From Acidobacteriota bacterium (GTDB lineage: Bacteria; Acidobacteriota; Terriglobia; 20CM-2-55-15): 38,279 nucleotides of DNA. The notes below the pieces were generated by a model that did no database searches, was not told the DNA's origin, and was given only the letters and a program-made list of their open reading frames with translations. The translations under genes and the position numbers were made by a program. The stretch spans positions 1 through 38,279 of the forward strand of contig QHWY01000236.1 of assembly GCA_003223875.1 (NCBI GenBank). Reading direction: 5' to 3'. This document shows positions 25,684 to 34,136 of this stretch, piece by piece; the stretch's first letter is position 1, and every line of letters begins with the position of its first letter.

Positions 25684-26124
25684 ATGGATTTCAAAGTAAC
25701 CACAAGACGCGCAGACTCGGTCTTGATTGTTGATCTTGCCGGCAGATTCACGGCCGGCGATGCGCTCACGTCTCTGCGCCAGACTATTCGTGACGAGATT
25801 GCCAAAGGGCACAACAGGATTTTGCTCAATCTGAAAGATGTCTCGTATGTGGACAGCAGCGGGCTTGGCGAGCTGATCATGGCATTGGGCACGGTTACGC
25901 AGATGATCTGTGCGGCGTGCGGCGCGACCGTCTTCAAAGACGATGAAGGCAATTGGGACTCGTGCCCGCAGTGTGAAGGCAAAGAGCGGAAACCATGGGG
26001 CGAGTTAAAGCTCAGCAACCCGGGGCGCCAGGTTACCGATCTCCTTCAGTTCACAAAGTTGTACACCGTGTTTGACGTTCATCAGTCCGAGGAAGAGGCG
26101 CTGGCGAGTTTCAGATCCCGATAG
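25684..26124 (+). CDS. STAS-domain protein with an inserted zinc ribbon
   Basis: 146 residues. The STAS core is complete: SVLIVDLAGRFTAGDAL, LLNLKDVSYVDSSGLGELIM with the target serine at S58/S59, then after a break GELKLSNPGRQVTDLLQFTK. Between them, residues about 74-106 (25903-26001) form an insertion with C76-x2-C79 and C94-x2-C97, the four-cysteine knuckles of a zinc ribbon. The plain STAS protein at 22365 joins the same two core parts directly. This suggests an anti-sigma antagonist whose activity senses zinc or redox state. It lies between moxR (38 nt) and ettA (9 nt), probably one operon. Confidence 0.88.
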   Translation: MDFKVTTRRADSVLIVDLAGRFTAGDALTSLRQTIRDEIAKGHNRILLNLKDVSYVDSSGLGELIMALGTVTQMICAACGATVFKDDEGNWDSCPQCEGKERKPWGELKLSNPGRQVTDLLQFTKLYTVFDVHQSEEEALASFRSR

Positions 26125-26133
26125 TCCCTCCGC

Positions 26134-27816
26134 ATGAGCACCGTTCCGAACAAAGTCATTTACTCCATGATTGGAGTAAGCAAGTACTACGACAAGAAAA
26201 CCGTCCTCAAGGACATCTATCTCTCTTACTTCTACGGAGCCAAGATCGGCGTCATCGGACTGAACGGATCCGGAAAGAGCACGCTGTTGAGGATTCTCGC
26301 CGGCGTCGACCAAGACTTCCAAGGCAAAACGGCCGTATCGCCGGGATTCACGATCGGCTTTCTCGAACAAGAGCCTCGGCTCGATCCGTCAAAGACCGTC
26401 CGCGAGATCGTCGAAGAAGGTGTCCTGCCGGTCGTGGCTCTGTTGCGTGAGTTCGATGAGATCAACGCGAAATTCGCTGAGCCGATGTCAGATGAGGAAA
26501 TGTCCGATCTCCTGGAGAAGCAGGGAAAGGTTCAGGAAAAGTTAGACGCTGCTCAGGCCTGGGATCTCGATTCACGTCTTGAAATGGCCATGGATGCGCT
26601 GCGATGTCCGCCGCCGGAAACGAATGTCTCGATCTTATCGGGCGGCGAGAAGAGGCGTGTTGCCCTTTGCCGTTTGTTGCTTCAGAAGCCCGACATTCTG
26701 CTTCTCGACGAGCCCACGAACCACCTCGATGCGGAGTCTGTGGCGTGGCTGGAACATCACATCCAGCGATACGAAGGCACCGTCATTGCCGTCACGCACG
26801 ATCGATATTTCCTGGATAACGTCGCCGGCTGGATTTTGGAATTGGATCGCGGCCATGGAATCCCGTGGGAAGGCAATTACTCCTCATGGCTCGAGCAAAA
26901 GCGAATCCGGCTGCAGCAGGAAGAGAAAACCGAGACGCAGCGCCAGAAAACTTTGGAACACGAGTTGGAATGGATTCGCATGTCCCCCAAAGGGCGCCAC
27001 GCCAAAGGGAAGGCGCGCATCAATTCGTACGAGGTATTGCTCAGTCAGGAGACGGAGCGCCGTGCTCAGGATCTCGAGATTTATATTCCGCCTGGACCTC
27101 GGCTCGGCCAGGTTGTGATCGAAGCGCAGGCTTTGAAGAAAGCGTACGGCGGTCGGTTGCTTTTCGAAGACCTGAACTTCCGTTTGCCTCCCGGTGGAAT
27201 CGTCGGAGTCATCGGTCCAAATGGTGCAGGTAAGACGACGCTATTTCGCCTGATTACCAATCAGGAGAGACCGGATGCCGGATCCATTCGCTTGGGTGAA
27301 ACCGTGAAGCTCGCCTACGTGGATCAGAGCCGAGATCTGCTCGATCCGGAAAAGACGGCATGGCAGGAAATATCGGATGGACTCGATACTGTCCAGCTCG
27401 GTTCCCGTGAAGTGAACTCTCGCGCGTATGTCGCGCGTTTCAACTTCTCCGGCAGCGATCAGCAGAAGAAAGTCGGAAATCTATCGGGGGGCGAGAGGAA
27501 TCGGGTGCACCTCGCGAAGATGCTCAAGCAGGGAGCCAACGTTCTGCTTCTCGACGAGCCGACGAATGATCTCGATGTGAACACGCTGCGCGCTCTCGAG
27601 GAAGCGCTCGAAAATTTCGCCGGATGCGCCGTGATCATCAGTCACGATCGATGGTTTCTGGATCGCGTCGCCACACACATTCTGGCTTTTGAGGGTGATA
27701 GCCGAGTGGTATGGTTCGAAGGAAATTATTCCGACTATGAAGCCGACCGCCGCGCTCGCCTGGGTACTGCGGCCGTCCAACCGCATCGGATCAAGTACCG
27801 GCACCTGACGCGATGA
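26134..27816 (+). CDS. ettA: ABC-F protein, energy-dependent translational throttle EttA
   Basis: 560 residues, as expected for EttA. There are two ATP-binding cassettes. The first has GLNGSGKST, LSGGEKRRVALCRLL and LLDEPTNHLDAESVAWLE. The second has GPNGAGKTT, LSGGERNRVHLAKML and LLDEPTNDLDVNTLR. The opening YSMIGVSKYY is typical of EttA rather than Uup. There is no membrane segment. The arm between the nucleotide folds binds the ribosomal E site and gates entry into elongation according to energy charge. It follows the STAS gene by 9 nt. Confidence 0.95.
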   Translation: MSTVPNKVIYSMIGVSKYYDKKTVLKDIYLSYFYGAKIGVIGLNGSGKSTLLRILAGVDQDFQGKTAVSPGFTIGFLEQEPRLDPSKTVREIVEEGVLPVVALLREFDEINAKFAEPMSDEEMSDLLEKQGKVQEKLDAAQAWDLDSRLEMAMDALRCPPPETNVSILSGGEKRRVALCRLLLQKPDILLLDEPTNHLDAESVAWLEHHIQRYEGTVIAVTHDRYFLDNVAGWILELDRGHGIPWEGNYSSWLEQKRIRLQQEEKTETQRQKTLEHELEWIRMSPKGRHAKGKARINSYEVLLSQETERRAQDLEIYIPPGPRLGQVVIEAQALKKAYGGRLLFEDLNFRLPPGGIVGVIGPNGAGKTTLFRLITNQERPDAGSIRLGETVKLAYVDQSRDLLDPEKTAWQEISDGLDTVQLGSREVNSRAYVARFNFSGSDQQKKVGNLSGGERNRVHLAKMLKQGANVLLLDEPTNDLDVNTLRALEEALENFAGCAVIISHDRWFLDRVATHILAFEGDSRVVWFEGNYSDYEADRRARLGTAAVQPHRIKYRHLTR

Positions 27817-27823
27817 GGGGTTC

Positions 27824-27888
27824 GCCACAAAAAGGCACAAGATTTCACAAAGAGAATTCCTTTTGAGGGGTTTTGTGCCTTTTGTGGC
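27824..27888 (+). terminator. Family E inverted repeat, probable terminator after ettA
   Basis: GCCACAAAAAGGCACAA (27824-27840) is mirrored by TTGTGCCTTTTGTGGC ending at 27888 (one base shorter), followed closely by AAATTTTTCGC. The hairpin and T-run just after the ettA stop suit a terminator. The same arm occurs singly at 7826 and 14800, so it is also a dispersed repeat. Confidence 0.55.
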
Positions 27889-28026
27889 CAAATTTTTCGC
27901 ATTCGTTGCGGAAATTTCTACCGGATACCCGGCTTCTGCGTCTAAACCACTGTTGATTCATCGGGATTAACGCCGGCGGAAGCAGAATTGCTCAAGTAGA
28001 CAGAAATACATGGGAGGGCTCGAGCC

Positions 28027-28227
28027 GTGCGAAAGACTACTTTGCCCCAATTCATCCACAGCAGGCCCACGATGTGCCTGCACTGTCATCTGATTGTAGA
28101 GATGGTTCATGAGCGCGATGCCGATCCCCAAAAGGGAGCATGGCAATGTCCTCAGTGCGGTCACATATATCCCTTCCAGCATTGGAAGATTCGAAAGCAG
28201 TCGCCGAAGAAGGCGGAAGCCGCGTAA
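28027..28227 (+). CDS. Small zinc-ribbon protein
   Basis: 66 residues from GTG at 28027, which has GGAGGG 8 nt upstream. An ATG at 28072 (51 residues) is an alternative. CLHC (about 17-20) and CPQC (about 41-44) form a four-cysteine zinc ribbon, followed by a basic Lys-rich tail. It lies 49 nt before an RRM gene in the same direction, so the pair may act together on RNA. No named family is recognised. Confidence 0.7.
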   Translation: MRKTTLPQFIHSRPTMCLHCHLIVEMVHERDADPQKGAWQCPQCGHIYPFQHWKIRKQSPKKAEAA

Positions 28228-28276
28228 TTCTGCAATACCAGCCGCGGATTTGGCCACGGCCTTAGAGGCAAGTAAG

Positions 28277-28567
28277 ATGTCCAAGTTGTTCTTCGTCAAT
28301 ATTCCTTACAACTGTTCTGACCGTGAGTTGCAGGAATGGGTGGAGTCGCGTGGGTTCAAAACGCGATCTATCCGCATCGTCCGCGATCTCGTAGCCGGAG
28401 TATCGCCTGCATTCGGCTACGTCGAGCTTCAAGACGATACCCAAACGCACGAAGCGATTCATGTCCTCAATGGTAAGAAAATGCGCAACCAAACCATTTT
28501 CGTCAAGGAAGCCCAGGTTCAAATAACGGGCGCCAGCCGCGGCGGATTGGAGCGCAGAACGGCGTAA
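28277..28567 (+). CDS. Single-RRM RNA-binding protein
   Basis: 96 residues from the ATG at 28277. The frame is open to 28109, but there it overlaps the zinc-ribbon gene. RNP2 is LFFVNI (about 4-9) and RNP1 is AFGYVEL (about 45-51), with ELQEWVESRGF and HEAIHVLNGKKM as the two helices. Bacterial single-RRM proteins resemble cyanobacterial Rbp proteins, and some respond to cold. RNP1 here has Pro-Ala-Phe-Gly-Tyr in place of the usual Gly-Phe-Gly-Phe, with aromatics kept. Confidence 0.85.
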   Translation: MSKLFFVNIPYNCSDRELQEWVESRGFKTRSIRIVRDLVAGVSPAFGYVELQDDTQTHEAIHVLNGKKMRNQTIFVKEAQVQITGASRGGLERRTA

Positions 28568-28586
28568 GTGCCCGGGCCGCTAGGAG

Positions 28587-29429
28587 CTACAGCCGAAACC
28601 CCGTGAGAGCATCCACGATGGAAAATGCAATAGCTATAGCTGTCAACGCCAGACAGACGAGCGCGGCCACAAGATGATCCAGACGCTCCGGCTGCAAGGG
28701 ATCTAACATTTTGGCTGTGGCGTAGCCGCCGACGAAACCGCCAAGATGCGCCCAGTTATCGACACCCCGGAAAATAAATCCGAAGATGAAAAGGGCAACC
28801 GCCCAGGACTTTGCCTGATCTCCCACAATGCTGCTGCCTGTGCGGCGGCCGTAAAACACCAAAGCTCCTAGCAAGCCGAAGATCGGCGCAGACGCTCCAA
28901 CTGTGAAACCCGCGCCGCCCAGGAAAGGAATGAACGCGCCCGACAACGTGCTGGCTGCAAATCCCGTCACGCCTGCGATCGTATAGATGATGACCATGCG
29001 ACTCGCGCCGTACATTTCCGACGTGGCGGGCGCGAGTTGCCGAATCCACATCATATTGAAGAGGATGTGTAAAACTCCGGCATGCAACCATCCTGCGCTT
29101 AAAAACGTCCACCATCGTCCGGCCTGAAAGACCGGAACCACACCGCTCGCACCGAAAACGAAGAGGCTCCGGCCGCTGGGAGCGAGGAAGTTGAGACCGC
29201 CCGTACTCACGCCTTGGACATCAAACGCCAGCGTCAAAACGTAGAGAATGATGCAGCTCCACATCACAAACTGGGTGAATCCGAGATCCCGTCCCAGCCG
29301 GCTCAACAGCGGCGCAAATCCCCATAACCCTGGGTTCCAGCGTCCGCACGTGAAACATCGTTCGTCATTGACCCCAACGAGATTGCCGCATGAGGGACAA
29401 ACGACCGATCCCCATTTCTGCCTCAACAT
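28587..29429 (-). CDS. Rhomboid intramembrane serine protease with N-terminal zinc ribbon
   Basis: 280 residues from the ATG at 29429. The frame is open to 29498, but that stretch is dispersed repeat. Residues 11-28 carry CPSC and CFTC, a zinc ribbon. Six or so membrane helices follow. The rhomboid catalytic parts are present: HILFN (H121, N125), the nucleophile in TVGASAPIFG (S180, with Ala replacing the usual second Gly of GxSG), and NWAHLGGFVGG (H228). It should cleave membrane helices of substrate proteins. The gene is convergent with the RRM gene. Confidence 0.9.
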   Translation of the reverse strand: MLRQKWGSVVCPSCGNLVGVNDERCFTCGRWNPGLWGFAPLLSRLGRDLGFTQFVMWSCIILYVLTLAFDVQGVSTGGLNFLAPSGRSLFVFGASGVVPVFQAGRWWTFLSAGWLHAGVLHILFNMMWIRQLAPATSEMYGASRMVIIYTIAGVTGFAASTLSGAFIPFLGGAGFTVGASAPIFGLLGALVFYGRRTGSSIVGDQAKSWAVALFIFGFIFRGVDNWAHLGGFVGGYATAKMLDPLQPERLDHLVAALVCLALTAIAIAFSIVDALTGFRL

Positions 29430-29447
29430 GAGATAAGCGTATCCCTT

Positions 29448-29521
29448 AAATGACAATTGAACAGTGAACATTGAACATTTTTTGAGAGAAATTGCCAATG
29501 TTCAATGTTGAATTGTCATTT
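29448..29521. repeat. Inverted repeat family D, copy 2
   Basis: Left arm from 29448 (AAATGACAATTGAAC, then a 7-nt AGTGAAC addition, then ATTGAACATT). Right arm AATGTTCAATGTTGAATTGT plus CATTT, ending at 29521. It is the same element as 8853-8916, but it lies between divergent genes. Confidence 0.8.
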
Positions 29522-29565
29522 CAATCCTCGGCGGAGATACAAATGAGTCATGTTATAAAGCATTC

Positions 29566-30750
29566 ATGTGGCGGTGTGTCCCAGCGTTCATTCTTATTCA
29601 TATTTTCCTTCCACCCACCTTCGCCCAAGATCCGGTGAAGGTTCTTGTGGACCGCCTGGATCTAAACAAATACAAATCGACCATTAAAGGCCTCACGCAG
29701 TTCGGCGACAGGCGCGAGGGAACCGAACGCAACCGCCGCGCCATAGATTGGGTCGAACAACAACTGAAGAGTTACGGATGCCTCAACACCGAACGGCTGA
29801 CCTACAATTACGAGCCTGAGCCGCGTACGCGAACGAATCTGCCGCCAAACACGGCTGCGGGAGGAGGGCGTCCCCGGGGAATCCGGGTTCCTCCCAGCGT
29901 CAACACAGACCCTATGAAGCAACGAAATCTAAAACTGCGCGAGCTCAATCGCGAGCCCTCCACGCCGGGCCCGCGCGAAGAGGTGTACTGTACGAAGATC
30001 GGTGTCACCCATCCCGAGGAGATGTACATCCTCGGGGCGCACATGGATGGTCACGGTTGGGGTGAAGCGGCAAACGACGACGGCTCCGGCACAGCGCTCG
30101 TCATGGAAGTTGCTAGGGTGTTGAATGGTCCGGATGTCGAAACAGATCGATCGATCCGGTTCATCCTGTGGAACAACGAAGAGACCGGCCTCAATGGCGC
30201 CCGCGCTTACGTGGATCAACGGAAGGACCTTCAACGCAAAGAAGATCCCCCGGGATCCGGAAAGTATCCCGAGCCGAAATGGCTTGGCATGATCCAACAC
30301 GACATGATGCTTTTCGATCATGGTATGCCGCGGTCCGATGGCAAGGTGAGCAAAGAGCAGCGTCCTGAAGCCGATGTGAACATCGAATTTCAGATGAACT
30401 CGAAAATGGCGGCGCAATCGCAATCGCTCGCCTGGACCTTTGAGCAGGCGAACGAGAAATACGCAACCGATTATCCGGCTTCAGTAGGCAGCCATATGAC
30501 CAATACCGATTCGACTCCTTTTCAGGATTTCGTCCCCACGATCAGCCTTCGCGAAAACGAACGCGGAACGCAAATCGGAAACGGTTGGGATCCGCAGTGG
30601 CATCAGCCGTCGGATCTGTATGCGACGTATAACGACAAAGACTTCCGGCTCGGTTTAAATGCCGGACAAACTACCTTGGCTGCGATCGTACAACTGGGGG
30701 GCGCGCACCTTGTCTCGCGGCCTGTGCAAACGCGTGCCACCGCACCATAA
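29566..30750 (+). CDS. Secreted M28-family metallopeptidase, second paralogue
   Basis: 394 residues, signal peptide about 1-20 (ending PPTFAQ). M28 metal pattern: GAHMDGHGWGEAANDDGSG (H159, D161, D171), NNEETG (E205/E206), late His in PQWHQPSDLYAT. It matches the gene at 922 along the whole length but has a Pro/Arg-rich insertion of about 55 residues (roughly 82-138) before the first metal motif. The insertion adds a lid or loop on the surface. The ATG has no strong ribosome site, and TATAAA lies about 12 nt before it. Confidence 0.9.
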   Translation: MWRCVPAFILIHIFLPPTFAQDPVKVLVDRLDLNKYKSTIKGLTQFGDRREGTERNRRAIDWVEQQLKSYGCLNTERLTYNYEPEPRTRTNLPPNTAAGGGRPRGIRVPPSVNTDPMKQRNLKLRELNREPSTPGPREEVYCTKIGVTHPEEMYILGAHMDGHGWGEAANDDGSGTALVMEVARVLNGPDVETDRSIRFILWNNEETGLNGARAYVDQRKDLQRKEDPPGSGKYPEPKWLGMIQHDMMLFDHGMPRSDGKVSKEQRPEADVNIEFQMNSKMAAQSQSLAWTFEQANEKYATDYPASVGSHMTNTDSTPFQDFVPTISLRENERGTQIGNGWDPQWHQPSDLYATYNDKDFRLGLNAGQTTLAAIVQLGGAHLVSRPVQTRATAP

Positions 30751-30875
30751 TTGCCGCGCCGACCGTCCAAACTTCCCGCTTCTCATCTGCAGGAGGTCTT
30801 GTATATGTTTCCTAACGTGCTGATTTCCAAAGGGGGTTAGACTGGTACCCAGCATGCAATCCCAACTCGGTGGGA

Positions 30876-31088
30876 ATGCCACAGAACGGCGACATCAATA
30901 AAACCTTCGGAGTTTATAAAAACCTGTGCTGCGGTCTGGAAATTGTGCTCAATGAAGGAGCGCGGTTTCCAGATTGCCCAAATCATCCCAAACTAACAAC
31001 ACTGTGGAAGCCCATGGCCGGGGAACGTTTCCCCCGGGCCAGTGAGCTTCCGAGCGCCAAGAAGAAGCGGAACGATCCCGCTGCGTAG
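30876..31088 (+). CDS. Small Cys-containing (CCG...CPNH) protein
   Basis: 70 residues from the ATG at 30876. A GTG at 30870 would add two residues. INKTFGVYKNLCCGLEIVLN and GARFPDCPNHPKLTTLWKP make a compact pattern of CxG-like and CxxH ligands that suits one metal ion. The frame reads like a conserved domain rather than chance, and a Lys-rich tail follows. The function is unknown. It occupies part of the 30751-31244 gap. Confidence 0.65.
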   Translation: MPQNGDINKTFGVYKNLCCGLEIVLNEGARFPDCPNHPKLTTLWKPMAGERFPRASELPSAKKKRNDPAA

Positions 31089-31150
31089 CTCTTCGCAGAG
31101 GAGCGGTGGCGCGACAGCGCCAGGGTGGCCCCCTCTGTAAGGAGGGCACT
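31088..31150. repeat. Structured intergenic repeat after the small gene
   Basis: CTCTTCGCAGAG is palindromic. GGCGCGACAGCGCC is a hairpin, and CCCCCTCTGTAAGGAGGG resembles the stems at 24488-24607. No gene is seen from 31089 to 31244. Confidence 0.45.
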
Positions 31151-31244
31151 CCCGGCTATCCGTTCTTCGTCCTCCTTCGTTGCTATGATGCCATGACGTA
31201 ATAACGCAAGGAGCGAATCGCGCGGGTTCGACGTCATTCGTACT

Positions 31245-32816
31245 TCATAGCGGATCCAAACGAATAAATGGAGAGTACACGCATTCAAACGCGGTGCCGC
31301 CTTCGTATACCAGCAGATCGTCAGCGGTGAATCCAGTCTGGCCCGTGAGCCACGTCATGTAGTCGGGAGGAAGGGAACGGACGTCGATCATATAGACATC
31401 GGCACCCTGATGCTGTCGTTCTCTCGCAGCCTGAGCGATGCGCTGCGAGGCAATGCTCTTGTCCCCGGTCTGCGATGCTTCGGCAATGAAACTGAGAACA
31501 TTGCGGTTGTGCACGTATTCGAGATAGCCGGCCCAATTCCATTCTGTCGCGAGGAACAGATCCTTTTCATGCATGTGGCTCGCAACACAATCCGCGATCC
31601 GTACGGGTGTCGATACGGCGAAGCGTCTAGGCCAGGCAGAAGTTGCCAAGTTGAGTCCGCCGAGAATCAGAAAAGCCCCCGGCAGCACAAATTTGAGGTA
31701 GGACCAACTCGACCACCGGGACGCGATGATTGCGGCCAGCCCGGCAAGGAAGATGTTGCTCAGGTTAAACCAGCGGGGCTCGGTTGCATCCCACCAAATG
31801 AAAAACGGGATGTAGAAGGCGTACAGCAGCAGCAGCTGTGCTGCTGTGCGAGTCTCGCCGCTTCGTTTCAATGGCCCCCATCGGAATGTCGCGACCAGGC
31901 TCGCGGCCAAACCAGCAGCTCCCAGAACGGGGACCCAGCCCGGTAGCTTTCCATTGTTCAGCCGCGCTTGAAAGAACTCGAACATCCAAAGTTCCATCCC
32001 AAGGATACTTTTGAAGGCTGTTCCAGCTACTGTCACAAACCGATCAGGGGACCAGCTACCCCACATGGGAAGGGCCTTGCCACCGTAACTGGATCCCCAT
32101 CGGATCAATTCGAGCGCCGTTCGGCGTTCATAGGCCAGAATCCCGACGCTCACGAAAGCAGAACCAATAACAACCCCTGCCATCGCCCAAAACAGTGCCA
32201 CACGGCGAATGGCGATTCGTGCTGCGGCAAACGGTGAGGCGATCAGGATGGCCGTACCAAGCCCCGGCAGAAGAAACACGTTGGCCTGAAATGAGAGAAT
32301 CGCAAGTCCTGTCAGAACGCCGCAGGCAGCCAACGATAAGTTTGACTGTGAACGAACGAATAAGGTGGTGGCCGCCGCCACGAACATTGCCGACAGGCTG
32401 AGATAGTAGATGTCCGTGCTCATCGTCCAGTAGGACCAGGATACGCCCAGCATCAGGCTGATCCAGATGGCGATTTCCCGCTTCTCGACCAGGCACTGCA
32501 GCATCAAGTAGACGAATCCTAGGCCGAGCGCTCCGAAAATCGCACTCAATACCTGCAAGAGAGGAACGGTCCCAACGGGCACGCCGGTGGCTGCAAGCCC
32601 CTGACGGACGGCATAGCCCAGGGGCCGGTACAGCATGTGGTTCGGGAGAAACAAGTCTACCGGACGGCCGGAGTTCACCCCCTGTGCTTCGGCCATTCCA
32701 TTCAGGTCGTAGTTTGTCGACAGCAAAGGAAGGTAGATACATAAGCCGAAAGTCACCACGACCGTGAACGCAGTGAGCTGTGGACGAATATTGAACTTTT
32801 GGGATATTGTCCGCAT
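31245..32816 (-). CDS. Polytopic membrane protein, GT39-like
   Basis: 523 residues from the ATG at 32816. A GTG at 32888 would give 547. Neither start has a good ribosome site. Ten or more membrane helices run from about residue 15, and a soluble tail follows from about residue 400. An early periplasmic loop contains LSTNYDLNGMAEAQGVNSG, where an Asp-Glu region would sit in polyprenyl-phosphate-sugar glycosyltransferases. The overall layout suits such enzymes, but the usual DE motif is not clear. Downstream is nothing co-directional. The DegT gene is divergent. Confidence 0.65.
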   Translation of the reverse strand: MRTISQKFNIRPQLTAFTVVVTFGLCIYLPLLSTNYDLNGMAEAQGVNSGRPVDLFLPNHMLYRPLGYAVRQGLAATGVPVGTVPLLQVLSAIFGALGLGFVYLMLQCLVEKREIAIWISLMLGVSWSYWTMSTDIYYLSLSAMFVAAATTLFVRSQSNLSLAACGVLTGLAILSFQANVFLLPGLGTAILIASPFAAARIAIRRVALFWAMAGVVIGSAFVSVGILAYERRTALELIRWGSSYGGKALPMWGSWSPDRFVTVAGTAFKSILGMELWMFEFFQARLNNGKLPGWVPVLGAAGLAASLVATFRWGPLKRSGETRTAAQLLLLYAFYIPFFIWWDATEPRWFNLSNIFLAGLAAIIASRWSSWSYLKFVLPGAFLILGGLNLATSAWPRRFAVSTPVRIADCVASHMHEKDLFLATEWNWAGYLEYVHNRNVLSFIAEASQTGDKSIASQRIAQAARERQHQGADVYMIDVRSLPPDYMTWLTGQTGFTADDLLVYEGGTAFECVYSPFIRLDPL

Positions 32817-32993
32817 ACGGATGCTCGATTCTAAACCTGTAGAGTAGCCGCCGCCATGCCTTTCAACGACGTCCAGGAGTTTGCGCACTATGCGGGCACA
32901 TTCGAAGGGACCACTCTACTTCGTCTTCTATTCCGTTATCAATTCTGATTCTTCTCCGTTTACGATTGATGACGTTCGAATCACACCGAAGTC

Positions 32994-34079
32994 ATGAACA
33001 TGGATTTTAACGACGTTCGATTGAGATACGAATCCCTTAGCGACGAGATCGACGATGCCATACGTGGGGTTCTCTCCGGCGGACGCTACATTCTGGGTCC
33101 CGTTGTTGAAGCATTCGAGGACGAATTTGCCCGATATTGCGGAACGGAGAAAGGCATCGGTGTAGGTTCGGGCACGGACGCGCTGAAAATCGGTTTGCGG
33201 GCCATAGGTGTCCGGCCGGGCGATGAAGTTCTGGTGCCCGCACTGACCGCACCTGCGACGGCGATAGCGGTTGCGGCGATCGGTGCGAGACCCGTGTTCG
33301 TCGATGTCTCGTTGACCGACTTCAACATCCTTCCTGACGAGTGCCTGGAGCGAAAAACTTCGCGGACGAAGGCTATCATTCCTGTGCATTTGTTTGGGAT
33401 GCCCGCGCACCTGAAGAAAATCGCGAAAGCCGGACTGCCCATTCTCGAAGATGCGGCTCAGGCTCAGGGCAGCGATGCGAATTGGGGCCGATGCGGTTCG
33501 TTCGGGCTGGCCGCTGCGTTCAGTTTTTATCCGACGAAGAACCTCGCCACTTATGGCGATGGAGGAATGCTCGTGACCTCTGATGCGATGATTGCTGAAA
33601 CGTCGAAGCTGCTGCGCAATTATGGACAGCGTGAGAATTACTCATCGAAAATCCTCGGGGAAAACAGCCGCTTGGACGAGCTGCATGCGGCGATTCTCCG
33701 AGTCAACTTCCGGCAGCTTGACGAATGGAATCGCCGCCGTCGCGCAATTGCCGAGAAATACCGGGAAGCATTTCATGAGTTGCCGCTTGGGCTGCAAGCC
33801 CAGACCGGCAAGAGCAACGATCACCTGTTTGTTGTGACGACGCCCCACCGCGATCAGCTTCGCAGTTACCTCGAGGAATGCAATGTCCCGACGTTAATCC
33901 ATTATCCCGTGCCCCTGCATCGACAGAAAGCATTCGCGGAGTTCGGCCCGGCGCGCTGTCCAAATGCAGAGCTGCTCTGCTCGCGGGTGCTGAGCCTGCC
34001 GATGCATGCTTTTCTGTTGGATGCCGATGTGGGTCGCGTGATTGAGAGCGTCCACGAATTCTTTAAGCGGAAGATGTAG
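32994..34079 (+). CDS. DegT/DnrJ/EryC1/StrS-family aminotransferase
   Basis: 361 residues. The PLP lysine lies in FYPTKNLATYGDGG (K182). LPILEDAAQAQGS holds the Asp (D153) and Gln of the cofactor site, and VGSGTDALKIGLRA binds the phosphate. The family transfers an amino group to a keto-sugar nucleotide for surface polysaccharides or antibiotics. ENSRLDELHAAILRV is a further signature. No other sugar genes lie immediately beside it apart from the GT39-like protein on the other strand. The stop TAG is the first triplet of repeat family A. Confidence 0.92.
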   Translation: MNMDFNDVRLRYESLSDEIDDAIRGVLSGGRYILGPVVEAFEDEFARYCGTEKGIGVGSGTDALKIGLRAIGVRPGDEVLVPALTAPATAIAVAAIGARPVFVDVSLTDFNILPDECLERKTSRTKAIIPVHLFGMPAHLKKIAKAGLPILEDAAQAQGSDANWGRCGSFGLAAAFSFYPTKNLATYGDGGMLVTSDAMIAETSKLLRNYGQRENYSSKILGENSRLDELHAAILRVNFRQLDEWNRRRRAIAEKYREAFHELPLGLQAQTGKSNDHLFVVTTPHRDQLRSYLEECNVPTLIHYPVPLHRQKAFAEFGPARCPNAELLCSRVLSLPMHAFLLDADVGRVIESVHEFFKRKM

Positions 34080-34136
34080 CCGCGAAGCGGCGTCAAGACA
34101 ATAGCCCAGCCTGCTTGTCGGCGTGGCTGGGATGGC
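34077..34136. repeat. Dispersed repeat family A, copy 3 (partial)
   Basis: TAGCCGCGAAGCGGCGTCAA followed by ACAATAGCCCAGCC matches the opening of 12098-12403. Beyond it, 34137-34373 holds no supported gene. A small GGGCGAAGCGCCC hairpin sits at about 34172. Confidence 0.7.
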
